Assembly: GCA_016293005.1 (NCBI GenBank)
Contig: JAEDFA010000055.1
Coordinates: 1 to 11,717 of the forward strand
From: Treponema sp.
Lineage (GTDB): Bacteria > Spirochaetota > Spirochaetia > Treponematales > Treponemataceae
Reading direction: 5' to 3'
Length of the DNA stretch: 11,717 nucleotides
Under the pieces are notes generated by a model. The model was not told where the DNA came from. It made no database searches and saw only the letters and a program-made list of their open reading frames with translations. Numbering within the stretch: the first letter of the stretch is position 1; each line of letters begins with the position of its first letter. The translations under genes were made by a program, and so were the position numbers. Shown in pieces: positions 1-6,670 of the stretch.

Positions 1-28
1 AAATGATTTGAAAAAGGTTGATTTTCTT

Positions 29-128
29 CTATTCTTTTGTTACATAATCAATTTCGTTTTCAATTTTTTTCAAAATATTTTTTTGACTGAATGCCAAAAT
101 CAAGCAGATAAATATCACCACGTGTCAT
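29..128 (-). pseudogene. mazF: MazF/PemK-type toxin remnant, internally deleted and frameshifted
   Basis: The ATG at 128 lies inside the antitoxin gene with a 14-nt overlap, the usual antitoxin-toxin layout. It opens with MTRGDIYLLDFGI, which matches the start of the MazF/PemK ribonuclease family (xRGDIYLvDlG). The reading then breaks: this frame ends at the TGA at 60-62 after only 22 residues. From about 110 the next frame reads ILKKIENEIDYVTKE to the TAG at 29-31, which has the helical, Lys/Glu-rich look of a MazF C-terminus. The family is normally about 110 residues, so roughly 80 central codons, including the RNA-binding and catalytic core, are absent. What is seen is the N-terminal signature and the frame break; that the second piece is the true C-terminus is inference. 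No active toxin can be made from this. Confidence 0.72.
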
Positions 129-321
129 TTTTTACACTCTCCCATACAGTTGAAAGACTTGATTCTCTAAGTTTTTGCAAAGATTCTTCCTCAGAATAAT
201 CTTTATTTAGTATAGAAGTTTTTGAATTAATCCTGTTTGCAAGAAAATTAAGCAAATGAATCTGCTCTGATAAAGAAAATTTTTCAACCTGTTCTTCGAC
301 ATATACAAGGGCATCAGACAT
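115..321 (-). CDS. Small antitoxin of a type II (MazF-class) toxin-antitoxin pair
   Basis: This is a 68-residue acidic protein, MSDALVYVEEQVEKFSLSEQ at the N-terminus and ESSLSTVWESVKNDTW at the C-terminus. The start at 321 is chosen because an AGGAGGTG Shine-Dalgarno sits 5 nt before it; an in-frame extension up to 447 has no such signal and crosses an AT-rich promoter-like stretch. The middle (about residues 15-32) is predicted helical, and the Trp-containing tail is like the toxin-binding tails of small antitoxins encoded ahead of MazF or PIN toxins. The overlapping downstream start of a MazF-like frame supports the assignment. Its toxin is broken, so it is now a solitary antitoxin that could still bind its own promoter or neutralise a related toxin elsewhere. 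The exact antitoxin family was not recognised. Confidence 0.75.
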   Translation of the reverse strand: MSDALVYVEEQVEKFSLSEQIHLLNFLANRINSKTSILNKDYSEEESLQKLRESSLSTVWESVKNDTW

Positions 322-414
322 TTCACACCTCCTTGATTTATTATTACATAATTTTCTACTAATTTCGTAAAATAACACAGATAAACATAAAAAAATCCAT
401 AATTCCCAAATCAT

Positions 415-455
415 CAGCACGCCTGATAAAACTGTGTGTTCGGGCAAGCGTGCTG
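415..455. repeat. Inverted repeat with 8-bp perfect arms between cas12a fragment and antitoxin gene
   Basis: CAGCACGC at 415-422 is complementary to GCGTGCTG at 448-455, with a 25-nt spacer. It is noticeably GC-richer than the flanks and lies just past the Cas12a fragment stop (465-467). No T-tract follows on the minus strand, so a classical terminator is not supported. It could be a leftover of a mobile-element end or an mRNA 3' stem. Confidence 0.4.
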
Positions 456-464
456 GCGGTGGGG

Positions 465-836
465 TTAGTGTAAATATTCTTTTTCCTGCACAAACTTGAA
501 CCAGTCGGCGTTGGAAATGTTTTCAATAAAGCCTTTGTCGTTTCTGTTGAAGTTATTTTTGAGCAGATACAGACCTTTCAATGCGATGTGATAAGCTCCG
601 TTTGCATCGGCATCTATCGGAAGTTTTGCATCTTTGCCAAGAACAACCTGGTCGCGGGTGTCAAAGAATGTTCCATCATCGGCTTTTATTGGAGAAATCA
701 AATAGTCATCTTCAGCACTTGAGGAATTTGGAATAGAATTTCGCATTTGCAAACTTGTGTTGAAAGAGCGCAAAAATTCATCAAAGAACGGAGCGTTTGC
801 TTTTTCTGCAGGTGTTCCTATCCCTGCCGCGAAAAA
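465..836 (-). pseudogene. cas12a: C-terminal fragment of Cas12a (Cpf1), type V-A CRISPR effector
   Basis: This 123-codon open stretch begins immediately after the helicase TAA and ends at 465. Residues 29-34 are LQMRNS, the Nuc-domain motif holding the Arg equivalent to AsCas12a R1226. They are followed by DDYLISPIKADDGTFFDTR (43-61, the SPV/SPI..D..G..FDSR block). Residues 75-87 are DADANGAYHIALK, the RuvC-III motif with the catalytic Asp equivalent to AsCas12a D1263, and the end is ISNADWFKFVQEKEYLH, the usual Cas12a terminus. A whole Cas12a has about 1200-1300 residues, so about 90% is missing: REC lobe, WED/PI, and the RuvC-I and RuvC-II acidic residues. There is no start codon with a ribosome site (a TTG lies at 773). 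No cas1, cas2, cas4 or array is in the window. Identity as Cas12a is near certain from motifs. The fragment cannot cleave DNA by itself. Confidence 0.93.
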
Positions 837-3800
837 TTACTTTTCTAAATCAATCCCAATTTCCTTTAGTTTCTCAATTTTTTCTTTACTTAATTTATTA
901 TCCTTAAATACAAGTTTCTGCCTGTTAAGCCAGCTATAGACTGGATTCGTTTTTTCTGAAAGTTGCCATGGAATTGTTCCATATTCAGCAATTTGTTCTT
1001 TTGCCTTTTCTAAATTCTCATTCCATTTCTCATCATTTGCATTAGGAGCCCATTCAAAACCAATAGAATCAAGCATTTTCTTTCTATCTTCAGGAAATTT
1101 GCCATATTTATCCAATTTTCCTTTATACCAATTTCTATTATAATTTACAAAAATACTTACAGTTTTTTCTAAATCATCTTTTGAAAGTGGATTATTCGGA
1201 AAGTGATTATCATGATCTTTTAACCATTGTTTTAAAAGCTCAAATTTTTCATTCCAAAGATCTTCTTTCTCTTTTTGAGTATCTAAATTAAATCCTATTG
1301 ATAAAAGTTTGTCTTCTTGTTCTTTTGATAATCGTCCTTCATAATAATCTTTGCGCTGTCTTATTGCCCAGCTAGTAAAATTGATTTTTCGTTTATATCC
1401 AAAAGGTTCGTTGTATTTAGGTAATTTTCCATTTTTTTCATAATATTCTTGTAAATATTGAAATTTATCTTCCCAATCATCTTTGCCCCAAATAAAATCT
1501 TTTATATGGATTTCGTCTAGCAGTTTTCTTTGTTTTTCAGATAATTTATCAGAATTGTATCTATTACTCTGCGATACCAACCATGCATACACATTTATAT
1601 CTTCACTCTGATTTGGAAAATGTCCTAATTTTTCAATTTTTTGCTTTGCATCTTCAAAGCAAGTCAGCCATTTTCTATTTTCAAAAATATAGCCAATGGA
1701 ATTTAGTTTTTCATATTTTTCTTGCTCTAATTTTCCATTACGATAATCACTATCCAATTTCATCATCCAAACAGCAAGAGAATGTTCCAATCCTGTTGTA
1801 TTTCTTTGACGAGGCCATCTGTTATCATTTTGTTTTAAAAATTCCACCAATTTATCAAATTTTTCATTCCACAAATCATTGTTGTTATTCCAAACAAAAT
1901 TCAAATCATTTAGTTTTGAGATTCTCTCTTGTGATAGATTTTGTTTTTTATAAAATAGTCGTTGTTGTGCACACCAACGATAAAGCCGAATATTTTCTTT
2001 TTCCTTTGGGTATATAAAACTATGCATTAGTAAATAATCTGAAAGTTCTTTATAGTACAAATCCCAAGTGGTAGAGTTTTTTGAAATAATTTCACCAAAT
2101 AAAGCTGATTCAAGTTTTTTTTCTAAATTTTCAAAAGCGATCAAATCGTTCAATTTACAGGTTTTATCATAAATAAACTGTATTTTAGAATTTCCAGAAA
2201 AATCGCTTGTCTGTTTATAGGCAATGCTGTTTATTTCATCCTGCAAGCGTTCATCCTGATCAGCTATTGAACGAATTATTTTTATAACATTATTGTAAAC
2301 ACTTGAATCTATTTCTTCTTCTACATTTGTATCTTTTTTGAAATAAACTGGGATTATTATTTTGCCAATTTTATTTGGATTATTTTTGTCTTTTCTAAGG
2401 GTTCTTCCGACTGCTTGCACAATATCGACTTTTGAATTTTTAGGGTCACAGAAAAATACTGCTTCAACAGTTGGAATATCCACACCCTCTGTAAGACATC
2501 GTGCATTTGAAACCACAGCTTTTTCTGAATTCTTAAATGCGTTTAAAATTATACTTCTATTGCTTGAGGTCTGTCTTCCGCTTACAAAATATGATTTAAT
2601 ATCAGGATAAATCTTTTCATTTCTTTCAGAAAAGAGTTGTGCCTGATTCACTTTTGAATGAAATGTAATTGCATGATTTATCGAGTATTTTTCAAAAGCA
2701 AGCTTAACAGCATAATTATTTACAAAATCTGTTATTGAATTATATTTATCAATGTAAATATTACTTTTTAACAATGCATAAAGGTTTTCATCTGAAACAC
2801 CAAGACAGATAATCTGATAATCAACTAAAATTCCAAGTTGAATTGCTTCTGCAAATGACATTCTGTATATTTCTTTTCCATAGATTTTCTCATCAGACAT
2901 ATCAAATAAAAGATTTCCTGTTTCTTCAATATTTTTCTTGATGGTCTGACTATAAACTCTTGGAGTTGCTGTCATATACAAGCGTTTTTTTATGCACAGA
3001 TTTTCTGTATCATTATGAATTAATGAAAACACACCAAAATCTATACTAGCCGTTCTATGAGCTTCATCGCAAATAGCTAAGTCAATTGCAGGAAGCTTTT
3101 CATCATAAGCATCAACAATTTTCTTAAAAGATTGGTATGTAGAAAAAATTACTTTTTTATTTGCACTTTCTTTTTTTATAAATTCTTTTATTTCATTCGG
3201 TTTATCAGTTACAAATGAATCCAAATCATATAAATGAATATTTGAAGAGTCCTGTTCTTTGTCTATATCCATTTCTGAACAAACGACTATATAATCAAAA
3301 AGTGTATTTGAATTTTTTATCCATTCATTTTTTGTCTGCCTAACAAGATTTAAAGACGGAACTAAAAAAAGTGTAAGATTTTCGGCAGTATTTTCTTTTA
3401 TCCATAAAGAAACAAGTGTTTTTCCAGTTCCACATGGTAAAATCAATTTTCCTCTATCATTAGAAAGAAAATAAGAAGAGACGGTACTAATAATTTTCTT
3501 CTGATATTCATGCGGTTCTGCTTTTTTATATGAAGTTTTAATATTCTTACTTAAGTATAAACGTAGGTTATCAAAAAATTCTTTATCAAGAGCCAGCAAA
3601 TCTTTTATGCTAAAGAAACATAAGTTGTCTGTTCTCGTTTTTGAAACATCATCTATTTCAGACGCATTTGAAAAAATAATTAATTGCATTATGGAAGAAG
3701 CGAAGCCAAATAGATTACCCAGTTTATCTTTTGACCAGCCGAGTTTTGACTCTTCATCATTTTTAAACTTACACTGAACAGCAATAAAACAACAGTTCTT

Positions 3801-4088
3801 ATCTTCCAACAATAAATCTATTCCATGGTCTGTATGATTAATGTTTAATTCCTTTTTTATACCAAGAGGGATTTCGTCAAAAAGCCAGACATTTTTGTAT
3901 TCGTATTGATACAATGGATTGCAGATAAAAAAATACTTTGAAAAATATTCAAACAGTTTTCCTGCAATCGTAGTTTTTCTGCTGTCACTTTGAAGAGATG
4001 TATTGTAAATATGTTCTAATTTTGTTTTTAGGCTTTCCCAATCATCTGTATTTTCAAGTAGTTTTAATAATTCTGCTTTATAATCCAT
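837..4088 (-). CDS. PD-(D/E)xK nuclease - SF2 helicase with C-terminal HA repeats, probable defence enzyme
   Basis: This is a 1083-residue cytoplasmic DNA translocase/nuclease candidate. About residues 40-110 form a restriction-endonuclease-like (Mrr/type ISP-like) domain with HGID at 88-91 and VQCK at 104-107, i.e. D...QxK. About 190-580 is a superfamily 2 helicase: PCGTGKT (Walker A, 218-224), DEAH (341-344), TATPR (373-377), LTEGVDIP (532-539) and QAVGRTLRK (558-566). From about 673 to 1080 there are about six Helicase-Associated (HA) repeats with spaced Trp residues and a recurring L..IGF/Y..W ending (e.g. 739-803, 871-935, 944-1013). The front half resembles type ISP restriction enzymes such as LlaGI, but no methyltransferase or target-recognition domain follows; the HA repeats take that place. 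AAGAGGAAAG lies about 10 nt before the ATG. The gene is distinctly more AT-rich than both flanks. Motifs are seen; the defence role is inferred. Confidence 0.85.
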   Translation of the reverse strand: MDYKAELLKLLENTDDWESLKTKLEHIYNTSLQSDSRKTTIAGKLFEYFSKYFFICNPLYQYEYKNVWLFDEIPLGIKKELNINHTDHGIDLLLEDKNCCFIAVQCKFKNDEESKLGWSKDKLGNLFGFASSIMQLIIFSNASEIDDVSKTRTDNLCFFSIKDLLALDKEFFDNLRLYLSKNIKTSYKKAEPHEYQKKIISTVSSYFLSNDRGKLILPCGTGKTLVSLWIKENTAENLTLFLVPSLNLVRQTKNEWIKNSNTLFDYIVVCSEMDIDKEQDSSNIHLYDLDSFVTDKPNEIKEFIKKESANKKVIFSTYQSFKKIVDAYDEKLPAIDLAICDEAHRTASIDFGVFSLIHNDTENLCIKKRLYMTATPRVYSQTIKKNIEETGNLLFDMSDEKIYGKEIYRMSFAEAIQLGILVDYQIICLGVSDENLYALLKSNIYIDKYNSITDFVNNYAVKLAFEKYSINHAITFHSKVNQAQLFSERNEKIYPDIKSYFVSGRQTSSNRSIILNAFKNSEKAVVSNARCLTEGVDIPTVEAVFFCDPKNSKVDIVQAVGRTLRKDKNNPNKIGKIIIPVYFKKDTNVEEEIDSSVYNNVIKIIRSIADQDERLQDEINSIAYKQTSDFSGNSKIQFIYDKTCKLNDLIAFENLEKKLESALFGEIISKNSTTWDLYYKELSDYLLMHSFIYPKEKENIRLYRWCAQQRLFYKKQNLSQERISKLNDLNFVWNNNNDLWNEKFDKLVEFLKQNDNRWPRQRNTTGLEHSLAVWMMKLDSDYRNGKLEQEKYEKLNSIGYIFENRKWLTCFEDAKQKIEKLGHFPNQSEDINVYAWLVSQSNRYNSDKLSEKQRKLLDEIHIKDFIWGKDDWEDKFQYLQEYYEKNGKLPKYNEPFGYKRKINFTSWAIRQRKDYYEGRLSKEQEDKLLSIGFNLDTQKEKEDLWNEKFELLKQWLKDHDNHFPNNPLSKDDLEKTVSIFVNYNRNWYKGKLDKYGKFPEDRKKMLDSIGFEWAPNANDEKWNENLEKAKEQIAEYGTIPWQLSEKTNPVYSWLNRQKLVFKDNKLSKEKIEKLKEIGIDLEK

Positions 4089-4211
4089 AATTTTTTACTT
4101 TCCTCTTCATATCTGCAATCAAGCTAATAATTTTAGCCAATCATCCACAAGATAGGTAATATTTTATCTATCAATTTTATGGTATTTTTGCCATTTCTAT
4201 CCATTCAGATT

Positions 4212-4240
4212 ATTATAGCATTTTTTACCTTATTTGAGCA
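4212..4240 (-). promoter_or_regulatory. Extended -10 promoter for the nuclease-helicase gene
   Basis: On the minus strand the -10 is a perfect TATAAT (4212-4217) preceded by TGC (4218-4220), an extended -10. A weak -35, TGCTCA (4235-4240), lies at 17-bp spacing. It gives a leader of about 115 nt before the ATG at 4088, so the helicase can be transcribed independently of the WYL gene upstream. Short inverted repeats lie in the leader (GATAG..CTATC around 4153-4176 and ATGG..CCAT around 4180-4196). Confidence 0.55.
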
Positions 4241-4288
4241 TAATAACAGGGGTTGGAAACATTATGTATTCCCTAGTTCGAGCTTTCT

Positions 4289-4368
4289 ACCTTGATTTAT
4301 ATTTTAGGTTTAATACAAACCTAAAATATGGCTAAGTCAAGGTTCTGAGCGTTAGCGTGCCTTGACCA
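4289..4368. repeat. Compound inverted-repeat element at the 3' end of the WYL gene
   Basis: The core is a perfect 13-bp hairpin: 4299-4311 pairs with 4317-4329 around a 5-nt loop. It extends outward through ACCTTGA (4289-4295) and TCAAGGT (4337-4343) with a small bulge. The second ACCTTGA-complement forms another stem with CCTTGAC further right (about 4336-4342 with 4361-4367), enclosing GAGCGTTAGCGTG. The element covers the WYL stop codon and the last 15 or so codons, and no T-tract follows on the minus strand. It looks like a discrete structured element rather than a plain terminator; its class is unknown. Confidence 0.5.
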
Positions 4369-5355
4369 GACATATTTTTCTGCCACTTTTTCACATTCTG
4401 CACGGATTTTTTCGTGCAGTTCTTTGGGTTTTATTACCGTAGCGTTGTTGCCAAAACTTAAAAGCCAGGTGTAAATCATCTGCGACTGGTTCGACTTAAA
4501 CTTCAATAAAACGCTTCCATCTTCCTGCTGTATAATAACCTGGTCTTTGTGCCATTCACGTTCCAAAACATAACGGCTTGTTTCTTTTGCAAAAAGAATT
4601 TCGTATTCTTCTGTTTTTCCAGGATTGTTCCAGATGCCAAATTCCAAATCTATCTGCTTTTCAATATCAAAATCATTCGGGATTTTAAAAAATTCATTTG
4701 TTAATTCGGCATTTTGAATTCTTGCAAGAGAATAAACCCTGAAATCACATGTTTCGTGTTCAAAACCAAAAACATACCAGTTTCCTTTCTGGCAGATAAC
4801 TTTATATGCATCAAAAGTTTTTTCTTTTGGCTTCTGACTTTTGGAGCTTTGATATTCAATAGAAAGAACTTTTCTGCTTTTTATAGCGTCAAAAATGAGA
4901 TTAAAAATATTTTCGTTGATTTTGGGAAGAGGGTCTGAAATAAAACTGATATCCTGATTCAAAAAAGATGAATTTACGCTCACAGTATCCGGCAAAAACG
5001 AAACCAGTTTTTCCATAATATTTTTAAACGAAGATTCCAGCGGTGTATTCTTGTACTGCTCCATAAGTGGAAAAAGCGTTGAAACTGTAAAAAGTTCGCC
5101 TTCTGTTAAAATTACATTGGGAACAGAAAAAGTTGAATCAGTGTAGTGATACATGTTTTTTGACTTGTCGTATTCAAGGGGAGCTTTCAAGTCATCACGC
5201 AAACGCTCAAAATCCCGTTCGATAGTTCGTTGCGACACTTCGAATTTTTGTACAAGAGAATCGATTTTTACATAAGCACCACCGCGAAGCATCTCATCAA
5301 TCTGAATAATGCGTGTAGTCCGGCGTATGTCGTCGTTTTTCTGTAATCTTTCCAT
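4321..5355 (-). CDS. HTH-WYL transcriptional regulator
   Basis: This 344-residue DNA-binding regulator has a DeoR-like winged helix-turn-helix at about residues 14-75 (VKIDSLVQKFEVSQRTIERD is the recognition region). A WYL domain spans about 150-222 (GNWYVFGFEHETCDFRVYSL, with the WY pair at 193-194), and a WCX-type C-terminal domain spans about 246-328. WYL proteins bind ligands such as nucleic acids or nucleotides, and several (BrxR, CapW) control phage-defence genes. Here the next gene downstream is a nuclease-helicase, which fits that role, but it has its own promoter, so control is an inference. The final 16 residues (VWSRHANAQNLDLAIF) extend past the domain end and are encoded by the inverted-repeat element, suggesting that the original stop was lost. 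No Shine-Dalgarno precedes the ATG. Confidence 0.9.
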   Translation of the reverse strand: MERLQKNDDIRRTTRIIQIDEMLRGGAYVKIDSLVQKFEVSQRTIERDFERLRDDLKAPLEYDKSKNMYHYTDSTFSVPNVILTEGELFTVSTLFPLMEQYKNTPLESSFKNIMEKLVSFLPDTVSVNSSFLNQDISFISDPLPKINENIFNLIFDAIKSRKVLSIEYQSSKSQKPKEKTFDAYKVICQKGNWYVFGFEHETCDFRVYSLARIQNAELTNEFFKIPNDFDIEKQIDLEFGIWNNPGKTEEYEILFAKETSRYVLEREWHKDQVIIQQEDGSVLLKFKSNQSQMIYTWLLSFGNNATVIKPKELHEKIRAECEKVAEKYVWSRHANAQNLDLAIF

Positions 5356-5361
5356 ACTATG

Positions 5362-5401
5362 ATTATAACATTATAACTCAAAAGAGCGACATATAATGTC
5401 G
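5362..5401 (-). promoter_or_regulatory. WYL gene promoter region with a 15-bp palindromic operator candidate
   Basis: CGACAT-ATA-ATGTCG at 5387-5401 is a perfect 6+3+6 palindrome about 32 bp before the WYL start. Two TATAAT boxes on the minus strand follow it, at 5370-5375 and 5362-5367. The palindrome covers the place where a -35 would lie, and no good -35 hexamer is present. This is the expected layout for autoregulation by a dimeric WYL repressor, though binding is inferred. Confidence 0.5.
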
Positions 5402-5421
5402 GAGAAAATATTTTCACACTT

Positions 5422-6006
5422 TCAATAATATTTCTCAATTCCGCCAAAGCCTTTAATGATTTTGCCGTCGTGCGTTTTTGCGATAAAGTTTTCAAGGCGC
5501 TTTTTGAATTCTTCGGGGCGTTTTCGGGCTGCATCAATGTAGGCAATGCGAATTCTTTTGTAGCCGTCGCTTAATGAGTTAAAATTTTCCCAGACACGCA
5601 AATCGGTTTTTATGCTGGAAATAATGTCTTCTGGAAAAACATAAGGCGCACGAATCAGTTCAAGAACTTCTAAACGAATTTCTTCCATAAGAAGATTGTT
5701 TTTTTCAAGCCAGATAAGACGCTCGATGTTCGGTCGTGAATACGCACTTCCTTTTTTTCGTGGCGTAAAATGCTGCGCCCGGTGAGTCTTGTCGATATGC
5801 TTTATTGTACTGTCAATCCACCCGAAACACAGTGCTTCTTCAACCGCATCGTTATACGAAAGAATTTCTTCGCCAGTTTCTTTCATCGGGAAAACAAACC
5901 AGACTTCTTTTGCTGTTCTGTAATTTTTTGAAAGCCAGGCGCGCCATTCTTCCCGTTTTGAAGTGTAAAAAATGTTTTTTAAACTGTCGCAGTGTTTTTC
6001 TTCCAT
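5422..6006 (-). CDS. YdeI/OmdA-family (OmpD-associated-like) protein
   Basis: This 194-residue soluble protein has no signal peptide or membrane segment. Recognisable family blocks are REEWRAWLSKNYRTAKEVW (18-36), EALCFGWIDSTIK (58-70, the most conserved part) and FTPRKKGSAYSRPN (80-93). A C-terminal helical section (about 148-175, IDAARKRPEEFKKRLENFIA) is typical of the OmdA domain. Length is normal for the family, whose molecular role is not well defined; members have been linked to stress or peptide-resistance phenotypes. The start at 6006 is preferred over a TTG at 6024, because that TTG overlaps a TATAAT box at 6016-6021 that probably drives the gene. There is no Shine-Dalgarno, so the message may be leaderless. 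It stands alone between the NimA-like and WYL genes. Confidence 0.85.
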   Translation of the reverse strand: MEEKHCDSLKNIFYTSKREEWRAWLSKNYRTAKEVWFVFPMKETGEEILSYNDAVEEALCFGWIDSTIKHIDKTHRAQHFTPRKKGSAYSRPNIERLIWLEKNNLLMEEIRLEVLELIRAPYVFPEDIISSIKTDLRVWENFNSLSDGYKRIRIAYIDAARKRPEEFKKRLENFIAKTHDGKIIKGFGGIEKYY

Positions 6007-6015
6007 AATGATGTC

Positions 6016-6021
6016 ATTATA
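6016..6021 (-). promoter_or_regulatory. -10 box of the YdeI/OmdA-family gene
   Basis: A perfect TATAAT on the minus strand ends 9 nt before the ATG at 6006. A start of transcription at the usual distance would leave a leader of only a few bases or none. No convincing -35 hexamer was found at 16-19 bp spacing. Confidence 0.45.
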
Positions 6022-6187
6022 CAATTTTCTTTAATTATTAAAAGACAGATGAACTTTATCATCGCAGATAATTTCCGAACACGACAAGGGACTAGAAGAA
6101 TTTAGTTTTATTCGAACAATTTTTAGACAATATAAGCAAAATATTTTATGTGATAATCCTATAAAAATCATTTTTTCAAAGCAGAAT

Positions 6188-6664
6188 CTACGACTCATTC
6201 ACCAGTTTGCCAGTCATGTGTTCAATTTCAAATTCCAGACATTGAACACGCGGCAAGGCGTTTTGAAGCGCTTTCTCAAGATATTTTTCATCATCTGTAA
6301 ACTTTTGAACAAGATTTATGCAGATTTTTTTAGTGATTTCCAAGTCTGTCACAAGACGAATTTTTCCAAAAATGATGACGCTATTGATATTCAAAGCCCA
6401 TTCTCCGTCTTTGCGATAGCCTGAATCGTAAACGCAAAAACTTGCTTTTTCATAATTTTTTATGGCGTCGATTTTGTGGCCTTCTTTTGCACAATGAAAA
6501 TAAATTTTATTGTCTTCTTCACTGAAAAAGTGATTTAATGGTATACCGTAAGGATATCCGTCATCGCCAAGCAGTGATAAAACTCCGCGTTTTTCCTTTT
6601 TGAGGATTTCAAGGCACTGAGCATCGCTTATCTGCTGGTTGAGTCTTCGCATTTGTCTAAACAT
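6188..6664 (-). CDS. NimA-like pyridoxamine 5'-phosphate oxidase-family FMN-binding protein
   Basis: This 158-residue protein has the split-barrel flavin-binding fold. It begins MFRQMRRLNQQIS, the standard opening of the nitroimidazole-resistance/PNPOx-like subfamily. It then has GVLSLLGDDGYPYGIPLNHFF (27-47) and IYFHCAKEGHKIDAI (54-68), which holds the conserved His and the FMN-phosphate-binding stretch. ASFCVYD follows at 74-80 and a VIIFGKIRLV strand at about 96-105. Length is normal. Such proteins bind FMN and probably reduce small molecules in the cytosol; 5-nitroimidazole reduction is known for some, but the substrate here is unknown. It lies 62 nt downstream of the transglycosylase gene and has its own strong promoter, so it is likely a separate unit. 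There is no Shine-Dalgarno. Confidence 0.9.
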   Translation of the reverse strand: MFRQMRRLNQQISDAQCLEILKKEKRGVLSLLGDDGYPYGIPLNHFFSEEDNKIYFHCAKEGHKIDAIKNYEKASFCVYDSGYRKDGEWALNINSVIIFGKIRLVTDLEITKKICINLVQKFTDDEKYLEKALQNALPRVQCLEFEIEHMTGKLVNES

Positions 6665-6670
6665 GATTCA

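Noticed and set aside
348..371. AATTTTCTACTAATTTCGTA resembles a Cas12a crRNA repeat (AATTTCTACT...GTAGAT).
   Set aside because: The stem has a mismatch and the conserved GTAGAT end is missing. It occurs once, on the strand opposite to the cas12a fragment, in an AT-rich leader. No second copy or spacer pattern was found.
322..447. N-terminal extension of the antitoxin frame (hydrophobic WELWIFLCLSVLFYE stretch).
   Set aside because: The start at 321 has an AGGAGGTG site at 5 nt. The extension lacks one and runs through the GC-rich inverted repeat, so it is an accidental open frame.
1..464. Expected CRISPR array or cas1/cas2/cas4 next to the Cas12a remnant.
   Set aside because: No direct repeats of about 36 bp and no Cas1, Cas2 or Cas4 motifs are present; the space holds the antitoxin and the toxin remnant.
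1583..2017. 144-codon plus-strand open frame inside the helicase gene.
   Set aside because: It lies antisense within the conserved HA repeats, has no ribosome site, and its His/Tyr/Phe-rich composition is typical of a mirror of an AT-rich gene.
4299..4329. 13-bp hairpin as a classical terminator of the WYL gene.
   Set aside because: The stem is AT-rich and no U-tract follows on the minus strand, so it is described as a repeat element instead.
4289..4368. Integron attC recombination site, suggested by GTTAG within an imperfect palindrome.
   Set aside because: The required RYYYAAC and GTTRRRY core sites in the correct arrangement could not be found, here or at 415-470.
6025..6187. Possible small gene between the YdeI-family and NimA-like genes (an open plus-strand frame continues into the NimA-like gene).
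   Set aside because: It has no ribosome site and continues as an antisense shadow of the NimA-like gene; nothing recognisable is encoded.
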